Positions 8,978 to 16,639 of a stretch of 64,000 nucleotides of DNA are shown piece after piece. Numbering within the stretch: the first letter of the stretch is position 1; the number at the start of each line of letters is the position of its first letter. The notes under the pieces are model-generated. The model worked only from the letters and a program-made list of their open reading frames with translations. It was not told the DNA's origin and ran no database searches. The stretch comes from Bacillus thuringiensis. Lineage in GTDB: Bacteria; Bacillota; Bacilli; Bacillales; Bacillaceae_G. The stretch spans positions 364,501 to 428,500 of the forward strand of contig NZ_CP012099.1 in the NCBI RefSeq assembly GCF_001182785.1, in the 5' to 3' direction. Position numbers and translations under genes: made by a program.

Positions 8978-9985
8978 TTACGCTTTTTTTAGTAACAAAT
9001 ACATAAAGTAAGGAGCCCCAATTAAAGCAACGACAATACCTGCTGGGATGCCATTAGGATCAACGATATTTCGTCCAATTGTATCTGCTAGTAGTAATAA
9101 CCATCCGCCAATTAAAACGGCGATAGGCATGAATATTTGATGCCTTGGACCTACTAAAGATTTTGCGATGTGAGGAGCCATTAATCCAATAAAGCTAATT
9201 CCTCCTGTTACGGAAACAGCAGCGGCAGCAAGTGCAACGGCTGCGATTAATAAGTATCTTCGTTCTTTTTCAATTTCAATTCCAACACCGATTGCGACCG
9301 GTTCGTTTAATGCTAGAATGTTTAATCGATTTGCTTTATAGAAGACAAATGGGATTAATACAATTAGCCATGGAAGCATTGCTAAAACAAATGTCCAGTC
9401 ATCTCCCCAAATGTTTCCGGCAATCCATTTTGAGATAAAGTCCACTTTCATACGATCAGCGGATGAAATAAGGACAATCATCGCTCCAGATAGTGCAAAT
9501 GCAAAACCGATACCGGTTAATGTTAATCGGATTGGTTGAAGTCCAGTTGATTTACTATATGAAAATACGTAAATTAGAACAGCTGTCAGAAATGCTCCGA
9601 TAAATCCAACTACAGGTAGTAAGTAAAGAAATGAACCTACGTCTATTGGAAAGTATAAAAAGAAAATAGCAACAGCAACACCGGCCCCAGAGTTGATACC
9701 AAGAATACCAGGTTCAGCTAAATCATTTCGGGTAATTCCTTGCAGAATAGCCCCTGATAAAGCGAGAGCCATACCAGCTAATAATGTAATGACAATTCTA
9801 GGTAGTCTTAAAGAGTATAAAACGAACTCCTCTTTAAAAGTCCCTTGCCCCATTAATGTTGGGAGTAGTCGATCATAAGATAAAGATGCTGAACCAAGTC
9901 CCATTCCAACTACAATGGTTGTGATGATTACTATAAGTAAAGCGAGTATAATGAGACGCTGTTTTCTTAAAATAGATTGCATCAT
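8978..9985 (-). CDS. FecCD-family iron-siderophore ABC permease (second subunit)
   Basis: 335 residues with about nine or ten membrane helices, BtuC/FecCD type. It forms the membrane channel with the partner permease encoded upstream. Typical motifs are LPRIVITLLAGMALALSGAILQG near 45 and GGISFIGLMAPHIAKSLVGPRHQ near 265, which contains the coupling region to the ATPase. The ATG at 9985 overlaps the TGA of the upstream permease by 4 bases, which indicates translational coupling. No ATPase is encoded in this operon, so a FhuC-like protein must be supplied from elsewhere. Confidence 0.9.
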   Translation of the reverse strand: MMQSILRKQRLIILALLIVIITTIVVGMGLGSASLSYDRLLPTLMGQGTFKEEFVLYSLRLPRIVITLLAGMALALSGAILQGITRNDLAEPGILGINSGAGVAVAIFFLYFPIDVGSFLYLLPVVGFIGAFLTAVLIYVFSYSKSTGLQPIRLTLTGIGFAFALSGAMIVLISSADRMKVDFISKWIAGNIWGDDWTFVLAMLPWLIVLIPFVFYKANRLNILALNEPVAIGVGIEIEKERRYLLIAAVALAAAAVSVTGGISFIGLMAPHIAKSLVGPRHQIFMPIAVLIGGWLLLLADTIGRNIVDPNGIPAGIVVALIGAPYFMYLLLKKA

Positions 9986-11022
9986 GAGAATGTTTTTCCT
10001 CCTTTACGTACAATGAATAGGAAGAATGGTAATCCTACAATCGCGACAATTGCCGCAACTGGTGTTTCGTACGGAGCGTTAATAGTACGTCCGATTGTAT
10101 CTGCAAGTAGCATAAAGGAAGCTCCAGCAATTGCTGACACCGGTATAACAAATCGGTAATCTGGACCGACAATTGGGCGTACCATGTGAGGTACCATTAA
10201 ACCGATAAATGCCATATTTCCAACAAGCGCTACAGATGCACCTGCAAGTAAGATAATAATGATAAATAAAATAGTTTTAATAACAATAATTTTTTGACCT
10301 AGTCCAATAGCCACTTCCTCACTGAAACTAAGAACTGTCAATTTTTTTGCTAGTAAGATAGCGATAAAGATACTAATTGAAATGACTGGAATAATAATTT
10401 TTAATTGGCTCCAAGTTGTTCCAATTACGCCCCCAGCAGTCCAAAGTGATACATCTTGTGAAATTTTAAAGTAAATGCCGATTCCTTCTGAAATTGCGAG
10501 TAGAAATGCTGAAACTGCAGCGCCCGCTAATACAATTCGAAGAGGAGAAAGGCCGCCTTTTTTCACCATACCAATTCCAAATACCATAATTGCGCCAATT
10601 GCAGCACCGATAAAGCAAGCTAATGTTAAGTAAAGATAGCTGATGGAAGGATTGAAAGCAAGTGTTAGTGCAAGCGCAGCATTTGCTCCACCAGAAAGCC
10701 CTAACAATCCAGGATCCGCAAGTGGATTCCGTGTTAATCCTTGCATAATTGCTCCGGAAACGGCTAATCCAGCTCCTACAAAAATAGCAGCAACTTCACG
10801 TGGTAAACGTATTTCTCGAATAATAGATATTTTGTCTCCTTTAGCGGAGGAAGTGAGTGCTAACCATACATCTTTTATCGAAGTATCTGCAGCACCTAAT
10901 ACCATTGCAACCATAAAAATAAGAAAGAATGCAATTAAGCTTAAAATTAGTTTGTATGTAAAAGCTATAGAACGTGGATTGTCATGATCTTTTGTCATTC
11001 GTTTCACATCTTTTCTGTTCAT
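9982..11022 (-). CDS. FecCD-family iron-siderophore ABC permease (first subunit)
   Basis: 346 residues, about nine or ten membrane helices, the same fold as its partner. Motifs: LPREVAAIFVGAGLAVSGAIMQG near 70, NPLADPGLLGLSGGANA near 96, and NMAFIGLMVPHMVRPIVGPDYR near 275. A basic cytoplasmic N-terminus (about 22 residues) precedes the first helix. The start at 11022 is the longest option; no clear ribosome site lies before it, and ATG at 10997 is an alternative. It follows the binding-protein gene after a strong intercistronic hairpin, which probably lowers permease expression relative to the lipoprotein. Confidence 0.88.
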   Translation of the reverse strand: MNRKDVKRMTKDHDNPRSIAFTYKLILSLIAFFLIFMVAMVLGAADTSIKDVWLALTSSAKGDKISIIREIRLPREVAAIFVGAGLAVSGAIMQGLTRNPLADPGLLGLSGGANAALALTLAFNPSISYLYLTLACFIGAAIGAIMVFGIGMVKKGGLSPLRIVLAGAAVSAFLLAISEGIGIYFKISQDVSLWTAGGVIGTTWSQLKIIIPVISISIFIAILLAKKLTVLSFSEEVAIGLGQKIIVIKTILFIIIILLAGASVALVGNMAFIGLMVPHMVRPIVGPDYRFVIPVSAIAGASFMLLADTIGRTINAPYETPVAAIVAIVGLPFFLFIVRKGGKTFS

Positions 11023-11034
11023 AGAATAAAGGAA

Positions 11035-11061
11035 GAGGAATTCTTAAATTAAGAATTCCTC
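11035..11061 (-). terminator. Intercistronic hairpin after the siderophore-binding protein gene
   Basis: A perfect 13-base stem (GAGGAATTCTTAA and complement, one-base centre) between the binding protein stop and the permease start. There is only a weak T-tract, so it looks like a partial terminator or mRNA-stabilising hairpin. Confidence 0.7.
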
Positions 11062-11070
11062 ATGTTTGTA

Positions 11071-11988
11071 TTATTTACCAAGAAAGCTCTTCTTGAAGAA
11101 GTCTAGTTGGAAATCTAATGTAAGTGGGTCATTGAAATAGAATTCCATCATGTTTGCTTCATATACACGATTATTTTTTACTGCTGGGATGTTTTTATAT
11201 GATTCTGTCTCTTGGAATGAGTTATCAGTATCTTTATTTTTACTTACGATTAAGTAATCACCAGCAAATTCAGGTAATACCTCAGTAGATAATGCGTAGT
11301 AACCTTCTTTTAATGCTTTTTCTTTTACTTTTTCAGGCATTTTTAATTTCATTTCTTGGTACAGAATTTCTGTTCCGCGGCCCCAGTTTTCGCCGTATAC
11401 ATAAAGCTGTTTGTTGAAGTTTTCTACAACAGAAACTGTTGCATCTTCACCGATTTTTGCTTTAATTTCTTTACCAGCTTCTTGTGCACGTTTCTTGAAG
11501 TCATCAACCCAAGTTTTTGCTTCTTTTTCTTTGTTTAATAACTTACCAATTTCTAAATGCTGTGTTAAGTAATCAACTTTTCCGTAAGTGTATGTTACAG
11601 TGGGAGCAATTTTCTTTAACTTATCGACATTTTTAACATTTGATAAACCAATGATTAAATCTGGATTTAGTTCAGCGATTTTTTCAACATTTTCATCTGA
11701 TACTTCAGCAACATCTTTAAGTTTACTATCAAAACGTGGGTTTTGTTTAGACCATGAATCTACCCCAACAAGATTTACACCTAATGACATTACGTTACCA
11801 GCGAATGATGATAATACAACAACGCGTTTTGGATTTGCAGGAACTTCTACTTTACCATTTTCAGATTGGTATGTAATTGTTTCTGATTTACTATCTTTTG
11901 CATCGTTCTTTTTGTCTGTAGAGCCATTGCTACAAGCACTCATAACAAGAACGAAAAGAACTGTTAGTGAAATAAATAACTTTTTCAT
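11071..11988 (-). CDS. Iron-siderophore-binding lipoprotein (FhuD/FeuA-like)
   Basis: 305 residues. The N-terminus MKKLFISLTVLFVLVMSACSN is a lipoprotein signal with the lipobox MSAC, cysteine near residue 19, so the protein is anchored outside the membrane. The helical-backbone substrate-binding fold is shown by VPANPKRVVVLSSFAGNVMSLG near 49, ELNPDLIIGLSN near 106, YGENWGRGTE near 199 and a C-terminal FYFNDPLTLDFQLDFF near 282. The last two stretches resemble my recollection of B. subtilis FhuD, which suggests a hydroxamate ligand, but this is inference. It is the first gene of the operon, with a promoter at 12205-12233 and a perfect Fur box at 12173-12187. Confidence 0.88.
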   Translation of the reverse strand: MKKLFISLTVLFVLVMSACSNGSTDKKNDAKDSKSETITYQSENGKVEVPANPKRVVVLSSFAGNVMSLGVNLVGVDSWSKQNPRFDSKLKDVAEVSDENVEKIAELNPDLIIGLSNVKNVDKLKKIAPTVTYTYGKVDYLTQHLEIGKLLNKEKEAKTWVDDFKKRAQEAGKEIKAKIGEDATVSVVENFNKQLYVYGENWGRGTEILYQEMKLKMPEKVKEKALKEGYYALSTEVLPEFAGDYLIVSKNKDTDNSFQETESYKNIPAVKNNRVYEANMMEFYFNDPLTLDFQLDFFKKSFLGK

Positions 11989-12172
11989 CGTCTTTCTCCT
12001 TTAACATAGATGATATGTGTATACAATAATTTGTTTAACTGTAATCTTTTTGAAAGAGTAGTGGTAAAGCAAAATAATTTATTAAAAATCTTGAATATGA
12101 GATTTTATAATATAGTATTAACCATATTAATGAAAGAAGATGTAATCTCAAATTTGCTAATTATTAACAAAA

Positions 12173-12187
12173 TGATAATGATTATCA
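12173..12187. promoter_or_regulatory. Fur box (perfect 7-1-7) for the siderophore operon
   Basis: TGATAATGATTATCA equals the Bacillus Fur 7-1-7 consensus TGATAATNATTATCA at every defined position. It sits about 10-25 bases downstream of the predicted start of the minus-strand transcript. Confidence 0.9.
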
Positions 12188-12204
12188 CTATTGATTCTTT
12201 AAAT

Positions 12205-12233
12205 AATATAATTTTATATAGGTGTATTGTCAA
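12205..12233 (-). promoter_or_regulatory. Sigma-A promoter of the siderophore uptake operon
   Basis: Minus strand: perfect TTGACA (12233-12228), 17-base spacer, TATATT (12210-12205). The Fur box follows. Confidence 0.75.
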
Positions 12234-12245
12234 TAGTAATTTTGA

Positions 12246-12274
12246 TTGTAAATTTTGCGGAAACAGGTTATATT
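12246..12274 (+). promoter_or_regulatory. Promoter of the divergent flavoprotein reductase gene
   Basis: TTGTAA at 12246-12251, 17-base spacer, TATATT at 12269-12274. The second Fur box overlaps the expected start site. Confidence 0.55.
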
Positions 12275-12278
12275 TTAT

Positions 12279-12293
12279 TGAGAATGATAATCA
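12279..12293. promoter_or_regulatory. Second Fur box, for the flavoprotein reductase
   Basis: TGAGAATGATAATCA matches the 7-1-7 Fur consensus at 12 of 14 defined positions, directly after the +strand -10 hexamer. The 11989-12321 gap holds these divergent control elements; the AT-rich open frame crossing it is not a gene. Confidence 0.75.
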
Positions 12294-12321
12294 ATGATTA
12301 ATAGCTGAGGAGTGAGCACGA

Positions 12322-13371
12322 ATGAATCGAGAAGAATTGTTTGATGTAACCGTGATAGGCGGAGGACCTGCAGGGCTTTATTCAGCTTTTTATAGTGGAC
12401 TCAGAGAAATGAAAACGAAAATAATAGAATTTCAACCACATTTAGGTGGAAAAATACATGTGTATCCGGAAAAAATGATTTGGGATGTAGGAGGACTATT
12501 GCCAGTTACAGGTGATAAGTTAATTGAACAACTTGTACAGCAAGGGTTAACATTTAAGCCGGAAGTTGTATTAGATACAAAAGTAGAATCGATTATTCGT
12601 AATCAAGATGGTACTTTTACATTAAAAACAAGTACTGGCGAAGAACACTTTTCAAAAACAGTTATCGTCGCAACAGGAAGTGGTATATTGAAACCGCAAA
12701 AGTTATCTATTGAAGGTGCTGAGCGATTTGAAGTATCGAATTTAAATTATACAGTTAAATCTTTAAAGCGTTTCAAAGGTAAAACAGTTATTATTTCCGG
12801 TGGAGGCAATTCTGCTGTTGATTGGGCAAATGAATTGGAACCAATTGCGAAAAAAGTGTATGTAACCTATAGAAAAGAAGAATTATCTGGTCATGAAGCA
12901 CAAGTAAAACAACTTATGAACAGCTCAGCGGAGTGTTTCTTTAATACATCGATTACAAAATTAATTGCTGGTGATAATCATGAAGCGATCGAATATGTAG
13001 AATTAACAAATCATGAAACAGGTGAGGTTTCTCATTTGCCTATTGATGAAGTTATCATTAATCATGGATATGAACGCGACATTACATTATTAGAAAATAG
13101 TGAGTTAGACGTTGCAATTATAGATAATTATTATATTGCAGGTAATGCAAATAGTGAGTCTTCAGTAGATGGATTATATGCTGCTGGAGATATTTTAAAG
13201 CATGAAGGGAAACTACACTTAATTGCAGGTGCATTCCAAGATGCTGGAAATGCTGTGAATAAAGCAAAGCAATTTATCCAACCAGATGCAAGTGAGTACG
13301 GAATGGTTTCTTCTCATAATGAAGTATTTAAGAAGAGAAATCGCGAACTGATTAAGCAGATGATGAAATAA
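12322..13371 (+). CDS. Ferredoxin/flavodoxin-NADP+ reductase-like flavoprotein (YumC/TrxR-like)
   Basis: 349 residues, thioredoxin-reductase fold with FAD-binding GGGPAGLYSAF near 13, NADPH-binding ISGGGNSAVDWA near 154 and a C-terminal GLYAAGDI near 286. The CxxC redox pair of thioredoxin reductase is absent, and a C-terminal extension follows the FAD motif, as in Bacillus-type ferredoxin-NADP reductases (YumC). ATG at 12322 follows GAGGAG. A Fur box directly upstream and the divergent siderophore operon suggest it supplies electrons for iron release from siderophores or reduces a flavodoxin during iron limitation. That role is inference; the family call is solid. Confidence 0.85.
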   Translation: MNREELFDVTVIGGGPAGLYSAFYSGLREMKTKIIEFQPHLGGKIHVYPEKMIWDVGGLLPVTGDKLIEQLVQQGLTFKPEVVLDTKVESIIRNQDGTFTLKTSTGEEHFSKTVIVATGSGILKPQKLSIEGAERFEVSNLNYTVKSLKRFKGKTVIISGGGNSAVDWANELEPIAKKVYVTYRKEELSGHEAQVKQLMNSSAECFFNTSITKLIAGDNHEAIEYVELTNHETGEVSHLPIDEVIINHGYERDITLLENSELDVAIIDNYYIAGNANSESSVDGLYAAGDILKHEGKLHLIAGAFQDAGNAVNKAKQFIQPDASEYGMVSSHNEVFKKRNRELIKQMMK

Positions 13372-13385
13372 TAAGGAACAAGTAT

Positions 13386-13438
13386 ACCCCCACATACTTC
13401 TCTATTCAAATGGATGAGAGATGTACGTGGGGGTTTTC
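13386..13438 (+). terminator. Terminator after the flavoprotein reductase
   Basis: A long stem ACCCCCACATAC / GTACGTGGGGGT with an outer GC-rich part, extended by TTCTCT/AGAGA, ending in TTTT. Confidence 0.8.
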
Positions 13439-13524
13439 CTGTTTACTATATTTTCAATCATTATAATGACACCGGTTTCATCAGTTCATATGATATGAAC
13501 ATTTTTATTGGTAAAGCATCTTAG

Positions 13525-13569
13525 AAAACAATTTAGCTATGTTTTGCTTACGCAGAACATGGCTAAATT
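13525..13569 (-). terminator. Terminator of the 122-residue hypothetical gene
   Basis: Minus strand: AATTTAGCCATGTT pairs with AACATAGCTAAATT (one mismatch/wobble) around a 12-base loop, followed by GTTTT. It begins within the stop codon. Confidence 0.7.
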
Positions 13570-13936
13570 ACGCTGTCCCTTTAGCGCGTTCATTAGGAAA
13601 TGGCATATTTAGTATAGAAGCAATATATTGTTTTCCATGTTTTCGAGCCAATGATTCTAATATTTGACGGACGCGTTTTGTAAGATGGCCTTGTTTTTTG
13701 ATGGCTTCACAATATGCGTCATAGAAAGCATATTTAGCCCAAAGGAAATCATCTTGTTGGAATAAGAAATGATTTTTGTACCATTCACCAATTGTATGAT
13801 AACAATTGTTTTCATGTATTGCTGTGCTTTGAGAAAGAAAACGATCAGATAAAGATACATTCAAATGAGAAATTGTGTTTTCTGTTTCAACTTGTAGTGT
13901 TTTTTCTAACATTGTAATGATGTGACGAGTAGCCAT
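13568..13936 (-). CDS. Hypothetical protein, 122 residues
   Basis: A soluble, helix-rich protein that I do not recognise. No signal peptide or membrane segment. It has many aromatic residues in the middle (HTIGEWYKNHFLFQQDDF and WAKYAFYDAYCEA) and a basic region (KKQGHLTKRVRQILESLARKHGK, described in parts: KRVRQILE, LARKHGK) that could touch nucleic acid. ATG at 13936 follows AAAGGAGAG, and a terminator follows the stop, so it is a single-gene transcript. Coding is supported by the good ribosome site and clean boundaries rather than by homology. Confidence 0.65.
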   Translation of the reverse strand: MATRHIITMLEKTLQVETENTISHLNVSLSDRFLSQSTAIHENNCYHTIGEWYKNHFLFQQDDFLWAKYAFYDAYCEAIKKQGHLTKRVRQILESLARKHGKQYIASILNMPFPNERAKGTA

Positions 13937-14122
13937 ATGTTAACTCTCCTTTGTGTAAATGGGTAATACCATTCTATATTTAAAAAATTCTTACTATATA
14001 ATACTATACAATATATGGAATGCATCTACCTGCTTTTTGAACTGCATTTACAAAATCTTTTTTATTTGTTTACAAAAATAAAGTAAAGTAAGATACAGTA
14101 TAGATGAAAAAATAATAAAGGA

Positions 14123-14362
14123 ATGAACGCATTGTATATAACAGTAGAAGAGACCGCGGAGTATTTGAATTTACCAAAATCGTATATTGAAGAGTTAATT
14201 CAGCAAAAGAAAATTCGTGCGCTATTCGATGGAGAGCAATATTTAGTAAATAAAGAACAATTCAATACGCATTTAGAACAAATGGAGAAATATAAGCAGT
14301 TAGTGGAAGAAATATTAAACGAACCAATTCCAGAAGATATGGATGTTAAAGACGAAGACTAA
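14123..14362 (+). CDS. Excisionase/MerR-type helix-turn-helix small protein
   Basis: 79 residues. The N-terminal half (ITVEETAEYLNLPKSYIEELIQQKKI) has the winged helix-turn-helix pattern of excisionase-family DNA-binding domains, followed by a wing (RALFDGEQYLVNKEQF) and an acidic C-terminal tail (EPIPEDMDVKDED). No integrase lies nearby, so it is more likely a stand-alone regulator than a phage excisionase. AAAGGAATGAACGCATTG offers two starts; ATG at 14123 is taken. A strong terminator follows directly. Confidence 0.7.
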   Translation: MNALYITVEETAEYLNLPKSYIEELIQQKKIRALFDGEQYLVNKEQFNTHLEQMEKYKQLVEEILNEPIPEDMDVKDED

Positions 14363-14370
14363 ACTTTGGG

Positions 14371-14418
14371 AAATCCCGTATGAAGATATGCAGAAATGTA
14401 TCTTCATACGGGATTTTT
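14371..14418 (+). terminator. Terminator after the HTH gene
   Basis: 17-base perfect stem (AATCCCGTATGAAGATA and complement) with a 10-base loop and a T6 tail. Confidence 0.92.
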
Positions 14419-14530
14419 TGTCTAAAGGTATCGAAAGCCTAATGGGCATGCAGAATTCCTTATGTTTTTGATAGGTAGTAGTCTACCATGTTAAAAGCAT
14501 ATTTTTTTCTAGCTAGGACAAACATAGAGA

Positions 14531-14557
14531 ACGTAACCTGTACAGATACATATACTA
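14531..14557 (+). promoter_or_regulatory. Sigma-K-type promoter upstream of the coat gene trio
   Basis: AC at 14531-14532, a 16-base spacer and CATATACTA at 14549-14557, an exact match to the mother-cell sigma-K pattern AC-N16-CATANNNTA. It lies 41 bases ahead of the first CotB-like gene, which fits late sporulation expression. Confidence 0.7.
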
Positions 14558-14597
14558 TCAGTGCAAAAGCTTATAAATTAATGGAAGGGGTTTTCTC

Positions 14598-15101
14598 GTG
14601 AGTTTATTTCATTGTGATTTTCTGAAAGACTTAATTGGATCTTTTGTGAGAGTAAACAGGGGTGGTCCAGAATCTCAAAAAGGGACAATAGTCGCAGTAT
14701 GTTCGGATTACTTTGTATTAAAGAATGAAAAAGGAGAGCTCTATTACTATCAGATTCGTCATCTGAAAAGTGTTACAAAAAATGCGAAAGATTGTAAAGC
14801 AGATGATTGCAGATGGTTGGAATGTGAAGATGACTTTGAAAAGTTACTTCAAAGCTTCAAATATTGCTGGGTAAAAATTAATCGTGGTGGCCCAGAGAAA
14901 GTTGAAGGTATTTTACAAGATGTTTCTTGTGAATTTGTGACATTGATTGTAAAAGAAGAAGTTATATTAGTTGCAGTATCTCATATTAAGAGTGTCACAG
15001 TAGCTTGTAGAGATAGTGAAGAAAGCGACAGTGAAAGCAATAGTGAAAGTGATAATTCGAGTCGAGCTCGCGCACAAAGACAGTCAAGTAGAGGCAGATA
15101 A
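14598..15101 (+). CDS. cotB: CotB-like spore coat protein, first paralogue
   Basis: 167 residues made of two copies of a small-barrel repeat of about 75 residues: FVRVNRGGPESQKGTIVAV near 17 and WVKINRGGPEKVEGILQDV near 93, each ending in an HLKSV or HIKSV motif (near 57 and 130). The C-terminal 35 residues are Ser/Glu/Arg-rich (SEESDSESNSESD, then RARAQRQSSRGR), like the phosphorylated serine-rich tail of B. subtilis CotB but shorter. Start GTG at 14598 follows AAGGGG. It is the first of three related genes behind a sigma-K-type promoter, so it is probably a structural outer coat or exosporium component. Confidence 0.82.
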   Translation: MSLFHCDFLKDLIGSFVRVNRGGPESQKGTIVAVCSDYFVLKNEKGELYYYQIRHLKSVTKNAKDCKADDCRWLECEDDFEKLLQSFKYCWVKINRGGPEKVEGILQDVSCEFVTLIVKEEVILVAVSHIKSVTVACRDSEESDSESNSESDNSSRARAQRQSSRGR

Positions 15102-15121
15102 TAAGAAAGGAGGATACAAAT

Positions 15122-15571
15122 TTGGAAAGTATATTATGCTGTGAGCAAATTAAATGCTTAGTCGGTGAGACTGTAAAAGTAAATCTTCGTGGACCAGAGA
15201 GTCGAGTGGGGGTACTTGTATCGTTAGGGAGAGATTACCTTACATTACAACTTCCTCTTGGTGAATTAGTATATTACCAATTGAAACATGTGAAGAGTCT
15301 AGCTAAGAAAGTGAAAGAAAGTAAATGTGGCGATTGCTATGTTTCATGTTTCTGCTCTGATGATGATAATTTCGTCGATGTATTACGTGACTTGAAGTAT
15401 AAGTGGATAAAGATTAATCGTGGCGGCCCAGAGTGTGTGGAAGGATTATTAAGTGAAGTGCATGAAGAATGTATTACACTAGTAAACGGCGATGAAGTCA
15501 TTTATATCATTAATTATCATATTAAGAGTGTGAGTCAAGTAGTGAAATGTAAAAAGAATGAAGATGAATAA
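15122..15571 (+). CDS. CotB-like spore coat protein, second paralogue
   Basis: 149 residues with the same two-repeat design as its neighbour: VKVNLRGPESRVGVLVSL near 18 and WIKINRGGPECVEGLLSEV near 97, with HVKSL and HIKSV closing each repeat. It lacks the Ser/Arg tail, but has more cysteines, including a CGDCYVSCFC cluster near 66, which suggests disulfide cross-linking in the coat. The start is TTG at 15122, chosen because AAAGGAGG lies 8 bases upstream and the next ATG would cut into the first repeat. It follows the first paralogue by 20 bases and is surely co-transcribed. Confidence 0.82.
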   Translation: MESILCCEQIKCLVGETVKVNLRGPESRVGVLVSLGRDYLTLQLPLGELVYYQLKHVKSLAKKVKESKCGDCYVSCFCSDDDNFVDVLRDLKYKWIKINRGGPECVEGLLSEVHEECITLVNGDEVIYIINYHIKSVSQVVKCKKNEDE

Positions 15572-15733
15572 TGTTTAATAAATAAGAGGGGCATTATGAG
15601 GGAAAGAGAAGAACAATTCCTTATTTCGATAGTATGAAAAGGAATTACTTACTATTAATACAAAACATTGCCCTGATTATTTTTTTTGAAACGGAAGATA
15701 GGAAAGCTGATATTTATAGGAAGGAGGATATAG

Positions 15734-16402
15734 ATGAATGAGTTGAATAAAAGTATTGGAGAAAATATATATGTTAAATTAATCGGTGAAAAAAGATTTA
15801 AAGGCGTATTAATTGATGTAGGAAATGATATTGTTGTTCTTTACAATGGACAAGATTACGTATATATATCGTTATATCATGTACAATACTATAAATTTTT
15901 AAGACCATATGACGAAGAAATATCAAAACCAGATGTTGATTCTGTAATTAAGAGGGAATCCCCTTCAATTTCTTTGAGAAAAGTATTAAGTACTTCTAAA
16001 GGGATTTTTACAGAAGTTTATGTAGCAGGAAATGCTCCAATACATGGTTATGTTACAAGTGTGATGAACGATTATATTGTTTTTTATAGTCCGGTTTATA
16101 AAACGGTATATATATCTTTAAAGCATTTAAAATGGTTAATTCCGTATAAAGAGAACCAAGTACCGTATGCCCTCAATAAAAATGAACTCCCCGTAAATCC
16201 GTTAAATATTACGTTAGCTAGAACGTTTGAAGAACAGCTTATTAAAATGACAGGGAAAATTATGGTGTTCGATTTAGGTGAGGAGTCCAATAAAATTGGA
16301 AAAATGGCGAAAATTGATGAAGGTCATATTGAAATATCAAAAGCACGTGATGCAAAAATGTATGTGAATATTCAACATGTAAAATCCGTCCATTGTCCGT
16401 AG
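15734..16402 (+). CDS. CotB-related protein with three barrel repeats
   Basis: 222 residues. Three Sm-like barrel repeats can be seen: residues 7-50 (IYVKLIGEKRFKGVLIDV to YHVQYYKFL), 90-135 (GIFTEVYVAGNAPIHGYV to LKHLKWLIP) and 175-220 (GKIMVFDLGEESNKIG to VNIQHVKSV). Each ends with a yVxlxHvk-type strand as in the two upstream genes, but the NRGGPE signature has been lost. ATG at 15734 follows AAGGAGGATATAG. It is 160 bases downstream of the second paralogue on the same strand and is likely also a coat protein; that assignment is by similarity and position only. Confidence 0.7.
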   Translation: MNELNKSIGENIYVKLIGEKRFKGVLIDVGNDIVVLYNGQDYVYISLYHVQYYKFLRPYDEEISKPDVDSVIKRESPSISLRKVLSTSKGIFTEVYVAGNAPIHGYVTSVMNDYIVFYSPVYKTVYISLKHLKWLIPYKENQVPYALNKNELPVNPLNITLARTFEEQLIKMTGKIMVFDLGEESNKIGKMAKIDEGHIEISKARDAKMYVNIQHVKSVHCP

Positions 16403-16639
16403 ATTAGTTGGAAGGGCTGGCTTTTTCTTTTATATGCAGAAGAAAAGGTCGAGCCTATTTATTTAGTTTAATTTGGATATGAGGGGAAAAATGAATTGAA
16501 TATAAATATATTATAGTGGAATCTTGTTTTGAAGAATTTGCACTAATTTATAAAGAAATGTGTACGAGCTATCTTTTATGTATTCAATTTATTTTTTGAG
16601 GAGGAGCTGCTCAATTAATTTATTAAAGGGGTTTTGTTT

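Noticed and set aside
10643..10987. 114-residue open frame antisense to the siderophore permease
   Set aside because: Shadow frame inside a membrane protein gene with clear FecCD motifs.
12010..12297. 95-residue AT-rich open frame between the siderophore operon and the flavoprotein gene
   Set aside because: No ribosome site, low-complexity Ile/Asn/Leu composition, and it covers two promoters and two Fur boxes.
14123..14362. Excisionase-like gene as sign of a prophage or integrative element
   Set aside because: No integrase, attachment repeats or phage genes nearby; this fold is common in stand-alone regulators.
15572..15733. Terminator between the second and third CotB-like genes
   Set aside because: AATTCCTT / AAGGAATT forms only an 8-base stem with a long loop and no T-run after it; support is too weak.
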